A stretch of DNA of 64,000 nt, taken from contig NW_026570351.1 of assembly GCF_019649055.1 (NCBI RefSeq), forward strand, positions 62,001-126,000. Direction: 5' to 3'. Source of the stretch: Paramacrobiotus metropolitanus (lineage: Eukaryota > Tardigrada > Eutardigrada > Parachela > Macrobiotidae). The notes below the pieces were generated by a model, which was not told the DNA's origin, did no database searches, and saw only the letters and a program-made list of their open reading frames with translations. Position numbers and translations under genes: made by a program. Every line of letters starts with the position of its first letter. The stretch's first letter is position 1. Shown here piece by piece: positions 46,257-57,685 of this stretch.

Positions 46257-46549
46257 ATTCAATAAAAGTTCAATAAAAGTTGTAAACAGCATTCAGTACA
46301 TTATGAATTTCTGTTCTAATTGTAAGGCGCACCTTGTTTCACCATACTGAAAATAACATCTCACCCGCTGCAAAAATTGTGTCTAAAGAAAGGCAGAAGC
46401 AAGACTATTTATGGATGCTAAGGAGATGTGAACAGTGAACGTGCTGCAAAGTTATATTCTTAATGCATAGGTATTTAAATGCTGATAGCTGTGCCTTCTT
46501 TTAGTCTGATTCGAACAAAAAACGCAAAATCTGCTTAGAAGCAGAAATT

Positions 46550-48118
46550 ATGGTAATATTTTGGCTCTTGTTGCTGTTCTTGTTAGCGTATGCGGAAGCA
46601 TGCCAGACATCCACCGCTTACCGTTACGAAGTAAGTCATCAGTCTGATTCTGTCATAATAAATACACCCTGAACATTTTGTCCTGTATCCCGTTATCCCG
46701 TTGAGCTTAAAGTGTGCTCTGACACGTTTATATCATGGAGTTTATTCAGATTTCCTTTTTGCTAACTTACACTTGCGAAGGGCCATTAGCATAAGTACTG
46801 CCTGGATATATAATATGGTATTTTATTGCGTAATGTTGTAGTGTATGGTTCACAACAATGAAAAATACGACAGCGACATGGCCCGTGTGCTTTCGCCTTC
46901 GTTCAGCAGTCCAGGCTGCGTTTTACGGGATGCAACACCGGTAGTACAGAACGATGAACGGCGGGTTTTCACCGACGTGGATATCGAGCACTCTACAGAG
47001 ACCACACTCCATCACATCAATTACACCGTAAGATATCTTTTGACTATCGTTTGTACTCGAGCCTTAGAAACTCAGGAATTCCAAAATTCCCAGGCATTAC
47101 GTAACATAACACCGCCGCTAAAATGGTTAGTTCAGAACATTATTGTATAAACGCTAAAGAAACGGCGCAAGTAGGGCACTAATGAGTTTTCGAAAATTTC
47201 TTAGCTACACGGTTTTTCGCTTTGCGAGATTTTGTACTTTAATAATTCGAGCTTTACCAAACATTAGTGTCATTTTTTGCGCCTTGATGACCTTTGCGAC
47301 AGTTTCATACTGATAATAGTGTCCAGTTTGCCACTGCCTATATGGAGACAATGCACCTCGACACCCACAAGAGAAATTGGATTGCTTGTCAAAGAAACAC
47401 GCCTTGACCAATTTGACCGATCTGTGTCAACAGTATGACCTCGTTCTGCCGACAGTCCATTTGTCGACAGACAACACTGCCACCGAAACTTCCACTACGA
47501 CTACGACCACCACGCCTGCCACTACCACAACTGCGGGCACTGTTACCTCGACTTGTGCCACAGTGGCCGCCACAACTGTGCCCACTAGAAAGCACCGTTT
47601 AGGTATGCAAGCGTTTAATTTGCTCTCAGGCTGACACTATTATCACGCTAACTATCATATCTTACAGGCAAACTCTACTGTGAAGGAATATTGACATTGA
47701 AGACTACTGCTGTTGGCCAAGTTTAGCCGTGCTGGTTGACCTCGGTAAATGTATCCAGAAAGCAGGCTGCCAAGGTTGGATATGGGATAACCAATTTCAG
47801 AATTATTCGGTGCACAGCGCGCAAAATGAACTGAGCGAACTCCCACGTGCTTCATGGGACAACCTGGACCCAGTTTCCCCTTTATTTTTCTATCAAGCAG
47901 TGGACGGATTTAGTCAGTGCAGTGGAGATTACCATCAGTACAACGGTACGGGCGGTACCCACAGTGAGCGCAGCACCCATTGTCGGGTTTGCCGTGGTCA
48001 ATCGAGTTTTCGGAACTTGTTCAAAAAAGGATTAACTTTTGATCTTAACACTGGCCGCTACGTGCCAGGATACATGAGTCTTCCTGATCATGTTAAAACA
48101 AATTCAACACAATTTTAA
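46550..48118 (+). pseudogene. Cysteine-rich protein, long form, four exons with a 1-nt deletion at the start of exon 4
   Basis: Exons 46550-46630, 46842-47027 and 47320-47602 are intact: signal MVIFWLLLLFLLAYAEAC, acidic exon CMVHNNEKYD...HHINYT, and exon 3 CPVCHCLYGD, DCLSKKHALT, LCQQYDLVL followed by a long Thr-rich tract. Exon 4 (47668-48118) has GKLYCEGI and then lacks one base relative to the 24.95-kb gene (35 versus 36 nt to the NYCCW codons), so the normal splice runs into TAG. The rest of exon 4 is open in the shifted frame (LVDLGKCIQKAGCQGWIW to LPDHVKTNSTQF). An internal AG at 47701-47702 would restore the frame (starting DYCCW) at the cost of one Cys. This copy is therefore either freshly broken, rescued by an unusual acceptor, or affected by a sequencing error. 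AATAAA at 48295-48300. Confidence 0.65.
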
Positions 48119-48375
48119 TCATCACTCTGTCCGCCATCAATTTGTATTGCGAAGCTATGTGGAAATGTATATGTGAATGCTGTCAGCCCTGTCTCCCTTT
48201 GTTCTAAAGCGAATAGAATTATGTACAAAATTTCTGTATATTGCAGTCTTCACCGATCTTGGGACGATAACATTTAAAACAGCTGTATAAACTCAATAAA
48301 ATAGTTACAAAACCAAAAAAAAACTCGCATTTAAATATTAATGCGAGTGTGCGAGACAGTAGATAGCAGCCCGTC

Positions 48376-48760
48376 TTAAACTTCACAGCAGCGTGATGGC
48401 GCTCGGCTACCGCCAGCATAAACATACTTTTCCATATACTGAAACCAACCATTAAAAACTAGCCAGCCGATGAACAAAAAAATAAAAAAAGGTCCAAAAA
48501 TGAGTCTACGCACTTGAAAGCGATCGATACGTAACCACACATCGCCAGTATAACACGTAAACGCACGCCTAACATGTACGCACGAATATATTGGAGATGC
48601 TGCACTAACTTTATCTGGAATGCTCAATCGGATTATGGGTCTTCCATAACACAAAATACGATCCTATCGTTAACAGCCCACACAACGAAACAACTGGGAA
48701 ACGCACAGGAGCAAAACGCTACGAATATCCGACAAAACTAATATTCTCGATGGTCAGTTA
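48376..48760 (-). pseudogene. Antisense membrane-protein-like remnant downstream of the 46.5-kb gene
   Basis: A minus-strand frame reads IIRLSIPDKVSAASPIYSCV, VRRAFTCYTGDVWLRIDRF and then a hydrophobic stretch (RRLIFGPFFIFLFIGWLVFN). The same protein-like sequence lies at 54590-54760 (VRPIFRLRILDKVSAASP), downstream of another family copy. This shows that the duplication unit included this flank. Both copies have frame breaks relative to each other. No family recognised. Confidence 0.4.
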
Positions 48761-49290
48761 AATTTAGGTGCGCAGCGCAGCGACTCTTCTTTGCTGAATT
48801 CAACTGAATGGAAAACTGAAGATGATGCGTTGGATGCAACTTCCACTTGCACAGCCAAAAAGGCTTTGTGGTAAGGAGTGACAATAGCCAATTTCTAATT
48901 TTTATCATAAAGCGCGGAAACTTTTTTGCTTTTGAAAGCTCGAACGGTGCGCTTTCCCGTGATCCTGACCTGGAAAAAAAAAGTAAAAATATTACTTTTA
49001 AATTTTATTCAATTTTCTGGTCCCTAATAATTTCCGGTAACACTACAACCGGTGGCAGTATTGTGATCGCTACCACTACCATTATTAGTACCATGGCATG
49101 GTACCACTACCAGTAGCACTTAGCAGTACCAGTAAGATTAACTAGTACTACCCTATTATCGCCACCCGAGCCGCATTATGAAATCCACTTTTCCCACCCA
49201 ATCTTATCGCTTGGAACACTGCAAACAGGAAGAAGTCTACATTTACGAATGGCTGTCTTCCAGATTCGTAATTAACGGCTCCGCTCATAA
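48761..49290. other. No gene recognised
   Basis: Contains a run of GGTACCACTACCAGTAGCAC-like short repeats (49040-49145) and the start of a truncated family upstream block. Confidence 0.35.
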
Positions 49291-49415
49291 CGTCGTACAA
49301 GCCTTTTTTGCTCAAGCAACCAGTCTGCAATATCAACACCTACCAATGTTAAATTCTTTGAAGTAAGGGAGACAAGAGCGAAATCATCTATCTGTAGTGT
49401 TCTGTAAATCCTGTA
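49290..49415 (+). promoter_or_regulatory. Truncated family upstream block
   Basis: TTTTTGCTCAAGCAACCAGT, TGCAATATCAACACCTACCA, AAATTCTTTGAAGTAA and TAGTGTTCTGTAAATCCTGT match the distal half of the blocks at 36.0 and 50.1 kb. It stops abruptly near 49415. A foldback element follows 120 bp later. Confidence 0.55.
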
Positions 49416-49535
49416 TCGATTAAACTTGACTTCGGATTAATGATCTGTTGTGATACTTTGCGTTTCGAATTCGTTTTGTTAATTACGGCACTTTTAGTCT
49501 TGTAGACATTCAAGACTCAAGAGTACTTAGTTACT

Positions 49536-49914
49536 TTAAGGAAAATTACCCGGTACATAGCGTCAAAAATGGGATACATACACTAAAACGTTCGATTTCG
49601 CGCACTCCGAATAAACTTTTTTGTGATACCTACTTTATATCATTTTAAAGCTAAATGATCTCTATACTCGTACATTGTTCTAAAAACCGTTTGCGCGCGC
49701 AATATCCGGTTGCCGAGATATGGCGTATTAAAATGGGTGAACAGTTTAAATGCATTGTTGTGTACCAAAAGCGATTTTCAGAGCAATGTATACAAATCAT
49801 TTAGCTTTTGAATGATACGATGTATTACAAAAACATTATTCGTGGTTCGCGAAAGCGAAAGTTATAGTGTATGTATCCCATTTCTGACGCTATGTACCGG
49901 GCCATTTTCCTTAA
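49536..49914. mobile_element. Foldback element, about 150-bp arms
   Basis: AAGGAAAATTACCCGGTACA and the inverse TGTACCGGGCCATTTTCCTT start arms that remain complementary through GGGATACATACACTA/TAGTGTATGTATCCC and further inward. No coding content. Confidence 0.75.
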
Positions 49915-50099
49915 CGTTACGTATTGAAACATAGATATATACAACTGGCTAATAATATTCTGCTTTGCTACCATACGTAATGTAACCAAAACAGCAGGAA
50001 AGTAAAACACCGGAAATGGTTAGGACACTGGTTGAACGGTACTTGAAAACTACGCTGAGTCTGGTTGGCATCTCCATGAGGCTTTCCTTAGAAGAATAA

Positions 50100-50470
50100 G
50101 TTTTCGGCTAATTTTTACCAGTAGCGCATTTTTGCTCAGGTAATCGATTCGTGATCTGATATTAATGCTGTCCGTCGCGAAATTCGTTGAACCAATAATA
50201 CACAGGGAAATCGATGTGGAGTGTTTTTGTAAATCCAGTGAAATTTCCTTGAAGTGCAAGCGGCAGCTTATAGGAATTATGTCGCACATTTATGCGACAC
50301 CGGCAAAATTTTCCTTTAGTGGTGACTGGACCACTTTTTTCACTTGAGATCCGTACGTGGTTAAGTACTTGTTCCAGAAATTACATGCATTCCACCACGA
50401 ATTCTCGTAACCATCGGGCACTTCAAACGTTTAACGTACTGCAATATAAATGGCACATTTTCCAAGGGAA
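50100..50470 (+). promoter_or_regulatory. Family upstream block before the 50.5-kb gene
   Basis: Full-length copy: TTTGCTCAGGTAATCGATTC, GAAATCGATGTGGAGTGTTT, AAGTGCAAGCGGCAGCTTAT, CACTTGAGATCCGTACGTGG, TTCCAGAAATTACATGCATT and ACTGCAATATAAATGGCACA. It ends about 50 bp before the start codon at 50524. Confidence 0.65.
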
Positions 50471-50523
50471 AAAACTTACTGTTTTGCTTCTTCTCTAAAT
50501 AATAAACCACTGTAGCAGTAAGC

Positions 50524-51482
50524 ATGGTGTTTATTTGGGGATTTCTGCTTTTGTCGCTAACGCATGTGACCACCACAATGGGCCAGCCTGGCAGGCACCC
50601 GTCAGGTAAGGTTTTACCTTGTTGAAACATTCGAATAACCTTTAATGACAACGATACTGTATTATGTTATGTATTGCTTGCGAATCGGTGATCATGATAA
50701 TGTTGTAGGTGGTCTACAGTGCGAGTGTTTCTTTAAATTACTATTCGTTATGCTGGAGCAATTAATTTTGGTGTTAATGCGACTTAATACAGTATGATCA
50801 GTAAATGTTATTATGATGATCAGTGATCAATGATATATTATTAATTATATTACGGTGCTTTGTATCAATGTCCCCTGTGGCTGTACAAGCCACCGGCTGC
50901 ATTTGAAACACAATACTATTGCCAATACACAGCAATTCAACCCACTCGTTAATAAACCGGTTGGATGGCTATGTACTCGCTGGCCAGTTTGTCTTTGTAA
51001 AACAGTATAATTAGCGACTACCACTCCTTTCAGGTAAACCATATTGTGATGAGATACATGATATCAATAACCATTGCTGTGTGAGTCTGGCCCTGCTGGT
51101 CAACTTTGGCCCTGAAGCATGTATCCGGAAAATTGGCTGTAAAGGGTACCATTGGCCAATCGAGAATCACCTTAGCAATCTTGGACTACCATCGGTTACC
51201 ACTGCCGAACAAGAAGTGGGCAAAATCCCGCAGGTTTCCTGGGATTCTCTGGAGCCAGTGCACTATTTGGTTTTTCAAAAAGCTGTAAATGCTTTCAAGC
51301 AATGCAGTGGAGAACTCGAGGCTGACCGTCGCTGGGATCTAAAATGGCAATGTATCCCATGCAGAGAAGAATCAAGTTTCGTGAACTTATTCCACAAAGG
51401 GTTAACGTTGTCTAGCAACGAGTCTGCTGGCTTTGTGCCAGCAAGGACATGCGACCCGAATTACGGATGTTCAGTGCCATAA
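50524..51482 (+). CDS. Secreted cysteine-rich protein, short form; exons 50524-50605, 51034-51482; 176 aa
   Basis: Exon 1: signal peptide MVFIWGFLLLSLTHVTTT, ending CGTCAG|GTAAGG. Exon 2 follows the acceptor CTCCTTTCAG, phase 1: GKPYCDEIHDINNHCCVS, NFGPEACIRKIGCKGYHW, VSWDSLEPV, FKQCSGE, QCIPCREES, LFHKGLTLSSNESAGFVP, ending CDPNYGCSVP. All frames are open and both splice sites are canonical, so this is the best intact short-form member. The linker exons found in long-form members are absent between the two exons. An AATAAA signal lies at 51743. It sits between the broken long-form copies at 46.5 and 52.7 kb. Extracellular; function unknown. Confidence 0.87.
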
Positions 51483-51749
51483 TACTCGTATCCAGTGCAT
51501 ATGTCCGTAGCTCTTTCCCACATGCTTTCCTTTGCGAATTCTTTTTTCATCGTATTCAAACTGTTCCACGATACCGAGAGACCAGAATCGGTCACAAAAC
51601 CGATGAATTTTATGACTAACGAGTTTGTATTAACACGTACTTGTGTCCTACTTGAACGCCACTTTTTTTCCCTCAAATTTTTACTTCATGTACTTACATT
51701 TAGAATAGCTCCTATAAACTCCGTCGATATTATTGTGATTTGAAATAAA

Positions 51750-52735
51750 ACAATAAGAATGACGCTTCTCTCTTAACACTTATTGTCGCTTTTTTACCAG
51801 ATTTTGCAGCACGTGCTGGCAACGTTACGAATAATATATAACACCGTTCCATTTTCAATCTGCGGTATTACACATACATTGAAATTGTTCAATATTTAAG
51901 CGAACTTCGAATGAAACATCATGGGCAGTAATTAGTAGTCTCACCAACTTCTCCGTCAGCTGTGCCAAGTTTTGTTAATCTGCTGAGCAATCAAATTTCC
52001 TAAACAGCTTGTATCAAATGGCCAGGGTGAAAGTGCGTAACAAAATTTAATAAGGTCACTGGTCATAAATAAGAATTTGCATAAACCTTGCATAAAAAGT
52101 TGCATGAACTGCGGGATAATTATTTACATGCATAAAAGATAATGCATACAAATTTGCCTGAAATGTAGTTTTTAATAAATTTGAAGATTCTTCCATTCAC
52201 GGTAGGTCAACATCACTACTATACACACTTCTGTATTAAGACCTACTAACTACTACACACGCAACACTACTATACACACTGCTGTATTAAGATACTACTA
52301 ACTACCATACACGCAATACTGCTATACACTGCTATACACACTGCTGTTTGACTGAATGACTGCATAAAAAATTGCAAAAAGTGCAGCAAAAGCACCTGAA
52401 TGTTAGAGAGAACACAACAAAGAGAAACTATAGCACTTTTAACAAAAAACTATCTGTAGCTGCATGCCGCATAATTTATAACTGCATGACTTTTGTACAG
52501 CAAAGGTGCGCAGCAGATTTGCGACTGATACAGCATGTGGACAACTTGACATCGACATTGTCCTAAAGTTAACGGTACTGCTAGTCTGCTACCCACCGCT
52601 TTTCTATTTATTTTATAGTGCAGGCACACGACTGACACAAACGTTCTATGAGCTTAATTACTATAAAAATGCACAGCGGCTGCAACTGCGTCCGGCTGCG
52701 TCCGGCTGACTTAACGTGTTCGGCTTATTGTTTGC
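51750..52735. other. No gene recognised; short tandem repeat at 52205-52350
   Basis: Two and a half copies of a unit of about 57 bp (ACTACTATACACACTxCTGTATTAAGA) occur. Elsewhere only AT-rich DNA with some TGCATAAA words (52070-52145). Confidence 0.45.
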
Positions 52736-53093
52736 TCTGACTCGCCTCCAATGCCCGTGCAGCGCTATTCGGCAGTGACCGACGGGTCTTGACCGACGTG
52801 CGTGAGATATCAGCACTCTACGGGGACCAGTCTCCATCACATCAGATACACCGTAAGACACTGCCACCGAACCTACTAGTACGACCACCACTACCGCAGC
52901 TGCCACTGCCACAACTGTAAGTATTACTGCTCCTTGTGCCACTGTGGTCACCATATAGTGCCGGCCAAAACGCACAAATTAGGTAAAGCGTTTAGCTGGT
53001 ACCAAGTTGGCACTGGTACCCTCCTCGATATCCTACCTTGCAGACAAACCCTGCTGTCAGGGAATAATGGACTTCGAAGACTACTGTTGCTGG

Positions 53094-53332
53094 ATAGTGC
53101 ATGATCAGTGCATGACTGACGTGCGTTCTGGAAGTATCCAGAACGATCTGGATATGTGATGTCAGACTATTGATTTTTGCGCAGCTGCGCTGCGCTGTGG
53201 CAGTATATATGGTGTCGGTTGTGCTAGCGCAGAGGAGGCTCCTCTGATCATTTGAATAAAATGCCGGCGCCGAGTCCCGTTGTGTAGAGCGTATATACAT
53301 ACGTTGATTTATATGGGGCGAGCCGCCCGCAC
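53094..53332. mobile_element. 239-bp insertion with TGG on both sides
   Basis: By comparison with the 46.5-kb paralogue, the insertion falls exactly inside the YCCW/PSLAVL codons. Its boundaries show a 3-bp direct repeat (TGG). No terminal inverted repeat is evident. Confidence 0.6.
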
Positions 53333-53374
53333 TGGCCAAGTTTAGCTGTGCTGGTTGACCTCGGTAGATGTATC

Positions 53375-53634
53375 AAGGCGACCCGCCAGGCGTCTACGAA
53401 AATTCGTCGACCGTCACTTGTTGAACAGACACAATGTCGACCCGTCACGACGTCGAACTAACGTTTAACTAATCCACCTCAGTTTTCTTAGCTTCCTTAG
53501 GTTTCTTAGGTTTTTTAGCTTTCCTATGTTTTTGACATTCTTAAATTTCTTAGTTTTCTTAGGTTTTTTATTGTCGCCCTCGTGACGATCGACGAAGTGC
53601 GGTCGACGAAGTGTTAGTCGACGAAATGTCGGTG
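53375..53634. mobile_element. Small inverted-array element: TTCGTCGAC ends, TTAGGTTTC core
   Basis: The interruption is exact relative to the paralogue (GGTAAATGTATCCAG). AGATGTATC (53366-53374) and AGCTGTATC (53635-53643) flank it, a 9-bp duplication with one difference. The left end carries TTCGTCGACCGTCAC, the right end its inverse (GGTCGACGAAGTG and TAGTCGACGAAATG). The centre has CTTAGGTTTCTTAGG words. Confidence 0.75.
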
Positions 53635-54589
53635 AGCTGTATCCAGAAAACAGGCTGCCAAGAACGGCTCTGGAATAGTCCGTCTCTGATTTATTCGGTG
53701 CGCAGCGCGGGAAGTGAACTCATCGGCGTCCTACGTGCTTGTGGGGACAATCTGAATCCATTTTCCCCTTAATTTTTCTATCGAGCAGTGGACGGTTTTA
53801 GTCAGTGCAGTAGAGATTACCATCAGTACAATCCCGGTACGGGCGGTACCCACAATGAACGCAGCCCCCATTGTCAGGTTTGCCGTGGTCGATCGAGTTT
53901 CCGGGCCTTGTTCAAAAAAGGATTAACGTTTGATCTTAACTCTGGCCGCTACGTGCTAGGCTACATGAGTCTTCTTGATTATGTTAAAACAAATTCAACA
54001 CAGTATTAGTCTGCACTCTGTTGGCCGTCCATGTGTACTGCAAAGCTACATATGTATGAATGTATGAACATATGTATAAATGAATATTTGAATGCCGTTA
54101 GCCCTGTCTACCTTTGTTCTAAAACGAATAGAAACACAAACTTACCATATACTGTAGTCTTCACCGATCTTGGGACGATAACAATCAAAACAACTGAGTT
54201 CACTAAACAACACTTACTGTATTTAGTGTTACGTTCCCTGACAACAACTGAGACAGTGTATATGAGAACTGTTAGGTTTATAATTCGGTGTATCGTAGGG
54301 CTTACGTTTAATTTTTTATCGTTCCCACTCTGCACGGATTCAACAAAACACAATAGAAGCCAACGTCGAAACGTCGGCAGAATTTTCTGCCGCCCGAACT
54401 TTTTATGTGGTCAAACCGCTCGCCGAATTCTTACGGTGTATGTTGCTTATTGATACACGAACAAGTGCACTTTTACATATACTAACCAAAAATCAAAGAT
54501 TAGCGGGCCGATATACAGGAAAATAGAGATAATGTTCCAAAATTAGTCCGCGCACTGGAAAGCGATTGATACGCAACCGCACATCGGCA

Positions 54590-54860
54590 GAATTAACAAG
54601 TAAACGCTTGCCTAACATCTACGCCCAAAATTACTGGAGATGCTGCACTAACCTTATCTAGAATACGCAATCGGAATATGGGTCTGACATAGTACGATCC
54701 TATCGTTAACAGCCAACGCAACGAAACAACTGGGAATCGCGATGACATTGCACCACTTTTAGATTCGGGAGCTGCCTGCCTCCGATCGCGCACACGTTGC
54801 GCAGAACGTGCTGCAGCGTGTATGACGATTTTCGTATACCAGACTCTCTGGTGCAAACTT
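54590..54860 (-). pseudogene. Second antisense membrane-protein-like remnant
   Basis: The minus frame reads SRFPVVSLRWLLTIGSYYVR, PIFRLRILDKVSAASPVIL and VRQAFTC before a stop. It is homologous to 48376-48760. Probably co-duplicated flank rather than an active gene. Confidence 0.4.
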
Positions 54861-54879
54861 ATCGCGCGGCTACAGCAGT

Positions 54880-55111
54880 CTTAGTTTTTATAATTATATA
54901 CTACTCTGCAGTACTTTGTACGGGGTAGTGAAATTTCCCCTTTTCAGCGAATTAGGTATAAGTGTGTCATTATTGTAGGTACATGTACACGACTTTGCAA
55001 ATACACGTATTCTGCATAACGTAGGAAATTTTCACCTGTTCATTGATTAGGTATAATTGTATGTGACTTCATTAAGCGGTACTTGTGTTCTGTACACGTT
55101 CTAAAAGCAAT
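54880..55111. other. Diverged unit of the AGTACT tandem family
   Basis: GCAGTACTTTGTACGGGGTA and GCGAATTAGGTATAAGTGTG resemble the 44.8-kb repeat. No gene. Confidence 0.45.
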
Positions 55112-55120
55112 AATTTCTAG

Positions 55121-56221
55121 CGTTACACGACATTTCATAACTCGACATTTCACAACGTAACGTTTCGCAAAGTGCATTGCATGACCGTAACATTTCATGA
55201 CCGCAACATTTCATGTCCGTAACATTTCATGACCACTACATTTCACAACCACAACATTTCATGACCAGAACTCTTCACAACCGTAACACTTCATGACCGT
55301 CAGAAACATTTTGAATTCGTATTTAGTTTAGTTTAGTTTAATCGTTAAGCAGACAAACCCTAGGCAAAATTATCATTTTTAATCACTGCAAATTTCAGAA
55401 AGGTATATAAAACACGTAACATAACCAATATTATTCTTTTGTTGAAATCGTGCATTATTATACGCTAAGAATTTTGGCATATTAATACGCATTCGAATAA
55501 GCCGATATGAACACCGACATAAACCATCCGTACCACAAAAGCAATTTAGACAAAAAAAGTTACAGTTGTGCTATTTTTTTTGGCAACCACTTTGTATACA
55601 GAGTAAAGACCCTTTTCACATACCTGTAAATTCGTGATGATCTAACCAAGCCACAGGATCAAGTAAGCTTTAACTGTGATCGCTTAGCCGTCTCCCGATA
55701 TCTATTTCGTCGTGATTTATTTTTTACTTTTGCCTATATCGCAGTAATTATCAGCGGCAATGATAAGGGTATTATTTGGATTAACAGGTATTTGAGAGCG
55801 CTTTTCAGAAATAAGAGTAATACCTACCATAATCTCCGTATTTGTATAAAATTAATTTTTGAAATGTCAAATGAGAGCGCTTTTTGACTGTCAAATTAAT
55901 TTTTTTATATATGGACAGCATGGTTAGGTTTGAAAAAACATTAACCTTACTGATTCTACCATTTGCCAAAAGCAGTAAAGATAACGTTGTTTTCTGCACT
56001 ATGCAAAGTGTTTTCTGGCCAGATTTAAGGAGAATATTAATTAGGCATTTTCAATAAGTTTCTTTAAGTGCGGAATAGAAGTTCCGGCTTGGTCATGAAA
56101 TGTTTCGGTCATGAAATGTTGTGGTCATGAAATGTTGCGGTTGTGAAAAGTCCAGGTTGTGAAATGTTACGCCATGCAACGTTACGTCATGAAATGCCGG
56201 GTTGTGAAATGTTATACAATC
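55121..56221. mobile_element. Inverted-array element with CATTTCATGACC ends, 9-bp target duplication
   Basis: The left 180 bp repeat CGTAACATTTCATGACC about ten times, and the right 130 bp carry the inverse (GGTCATGAAATGTTGCG). AATTTCTAG flanks both sides (55112-55120 and 56222-56230). The core (55320-56080) is AT-rich with TTTAGTTTAGTTT. No coding frame is supported. Confidence 0.88.
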
Positions 56222-56359
56222 AATTTCTAGAAGCGCAGTCTTAAGTGCATGGTAACCGATTCGTCCAACTTTACTGAAACAGTCACAAAGTTTTCCTCTA
56301 ATAACGAAAAGTTCCCACGCATAACTTTCACCTTGGTTCTGACAGGAGGTTATAGAACA

Positions 56360-57685
56360 TCAAACTTTTGAAATGGAAAATCGTTTTTTACCAAGATGGG
56401 ATTCTTTGCATCTTTGATTATAGCAGGATGTGTTATACGAGAAATCGGAACCGGCATCAATGTTATGAACGTTCAACTTCTTTGCACAGTTCACATTCAA
56501 AACGGACCGTTTGCTCCAGTCTTTGAAAAAGCCCGGTATGAAATTCTCAGTATTATAATTGTCTACATCTTGTGTTCTCTCAATGAGATGCGGATTAGCT
56601 CGCAGAAAATTCCGAAACCATGCAAATGAACAGTCGCAGTGAAGACGTGTGATTCGTTTGATATCATTGTCCATTATGGAATCTGAGTGGGTAAATAAAG
56701 GATTACCCGTTGGTTTGTGTTTCAACAGCAATCGTATCCAGCCTTCCAATCGTAAACTCTGAAGGTTTGGCAGATTGGTAAAAGTATACGGCTCCATGGT
56801 GTCAATAGTCGCTGCCCCGAACTGAATAATGCGCAGTTGTTGCATGTTCTCAAAATCTTTTCTCTTGATGACCAATCCCCAACAACCCATTATGACTAAA
56901 TAGGGAAAATACCAGCCGCACTAAATAGGGAAAACTGCCCGTTTTGTATATTTTTGATGTAACCGTTTGTGTGGCACATTGGTTAATCGTCAATTCAATC
57001 AACTGGTGGCGAATCGGTTCGAAAACAATAGGATGAAGCGGATCCGTTGGGTCGTACTTTTCGTCCAGGTTTATAATCACCGCTCGATTGGGACTTGTGG
57101 CTTTCAGTTGTTTGGCCATTGCCGTCATGAAGGTGCGGTTTCGTTGTTGGCAGTTAAGCGCGATGAACGTTCTGGACATGGCTCCGTAGCGGAATTCCTC
57201 ACCATTGGTTTGCTGGCATATTTGGGCGGATCTGCCAGGGTCATACATGCAACTTGTGGGTGTTGTGGTGTACACTGTGCATTCTTTCCTCGTTAAAGTG
57301 TCCGTGCGAAACGGGAAAACCAGCACGCGGGATGTTTTGTTTGGTAAAGAGTGGATAGTGTTATCAATTGGTGGGTCACTGCAGTCGGTTTCCAGTTTGT
57401 CGGGTGCTGCTATAAGGGACGAAAAAGCCATTTCGGACTTAGCTTAAGGTTTACGGAGCGCTAGTAAATTATTATGCGATATACAGCTGTTTGGAATATG
57501 TACAGCTACTTGAATGTATGTACAGCTGTATATACATAGCTGTATATGAATATATATGACACATACATATGTGACATATACATATTTCAAATTCCACGCA
57601 GGCACGCATATTACGGCCTACCTGAGAATGCCAAATGGTTGTGAACAAGTCCGCTAATGCAAAGTAGTAAAATGAAAGACGCCAT
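56360..57685 (-). pseudogene. Secreted LRR-like gene with a local insertion breaking exon 2
   Basis: Exon 1 (57685-57622): signal peptide MASFILLLCISGLVHNHLAF, ending TTCTCAG|GTAGGC. Exon 2 (57409-56360) joins in phase 1: AAPDKLETDC, then TRKECTVY, SPNRAVIINL, EPIRHQLIELTINQC and GSFPYLVRLV. At 56895-56934 the word TTTTCCCTATTTAGT occurs twice, 25 nt apart, and the frame shifts there. Beyond it the family frame resumes with GLVIKRKDF, MEPYTFTNLPNLQSLRLEG, LHCDCSFAWFRNFLRANP, LNVNCAKKLN and FSYNTSCYNQRC, plus a C-terminal extension of about 14 residues not seen in the others. Everything except this one small insertion is intact, so the break is recent or a sequence error. Confidence 0.8.

Larger units (their letters stand above)
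52740..54009 (+). pseudogene. Broken long-form cysteine-rich gene with two insertions
   Basis: Exon 2 remains (RVLTDV..., ATCACATCAGATACACC|GTAAG) are joined directly to the middle of exon 3 (ACACTGCCACCGAA), so intron 2 and half of exon 3 are deleted. The exon 3 donor (AAATTAG|GTAAAG) and the exon 4 acceptor (CCTTGCAG) survive. Exon 4 is cut twice: by a 239-bp insertion at 53094-53332 flanked by TGG, and by a 260-bp inverted-array element at 53375-53634. It then continues (GCIQKTGC-like, DGFSQCSRDYHQYN, HCQVCRGRSSF, LFKKGLTFDLNSGRYVLGY) with an in-frame stop near 53770. It is the closest paralogue of the 46.5-kb gene, including downstream flanks. Confidence 0.85.
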
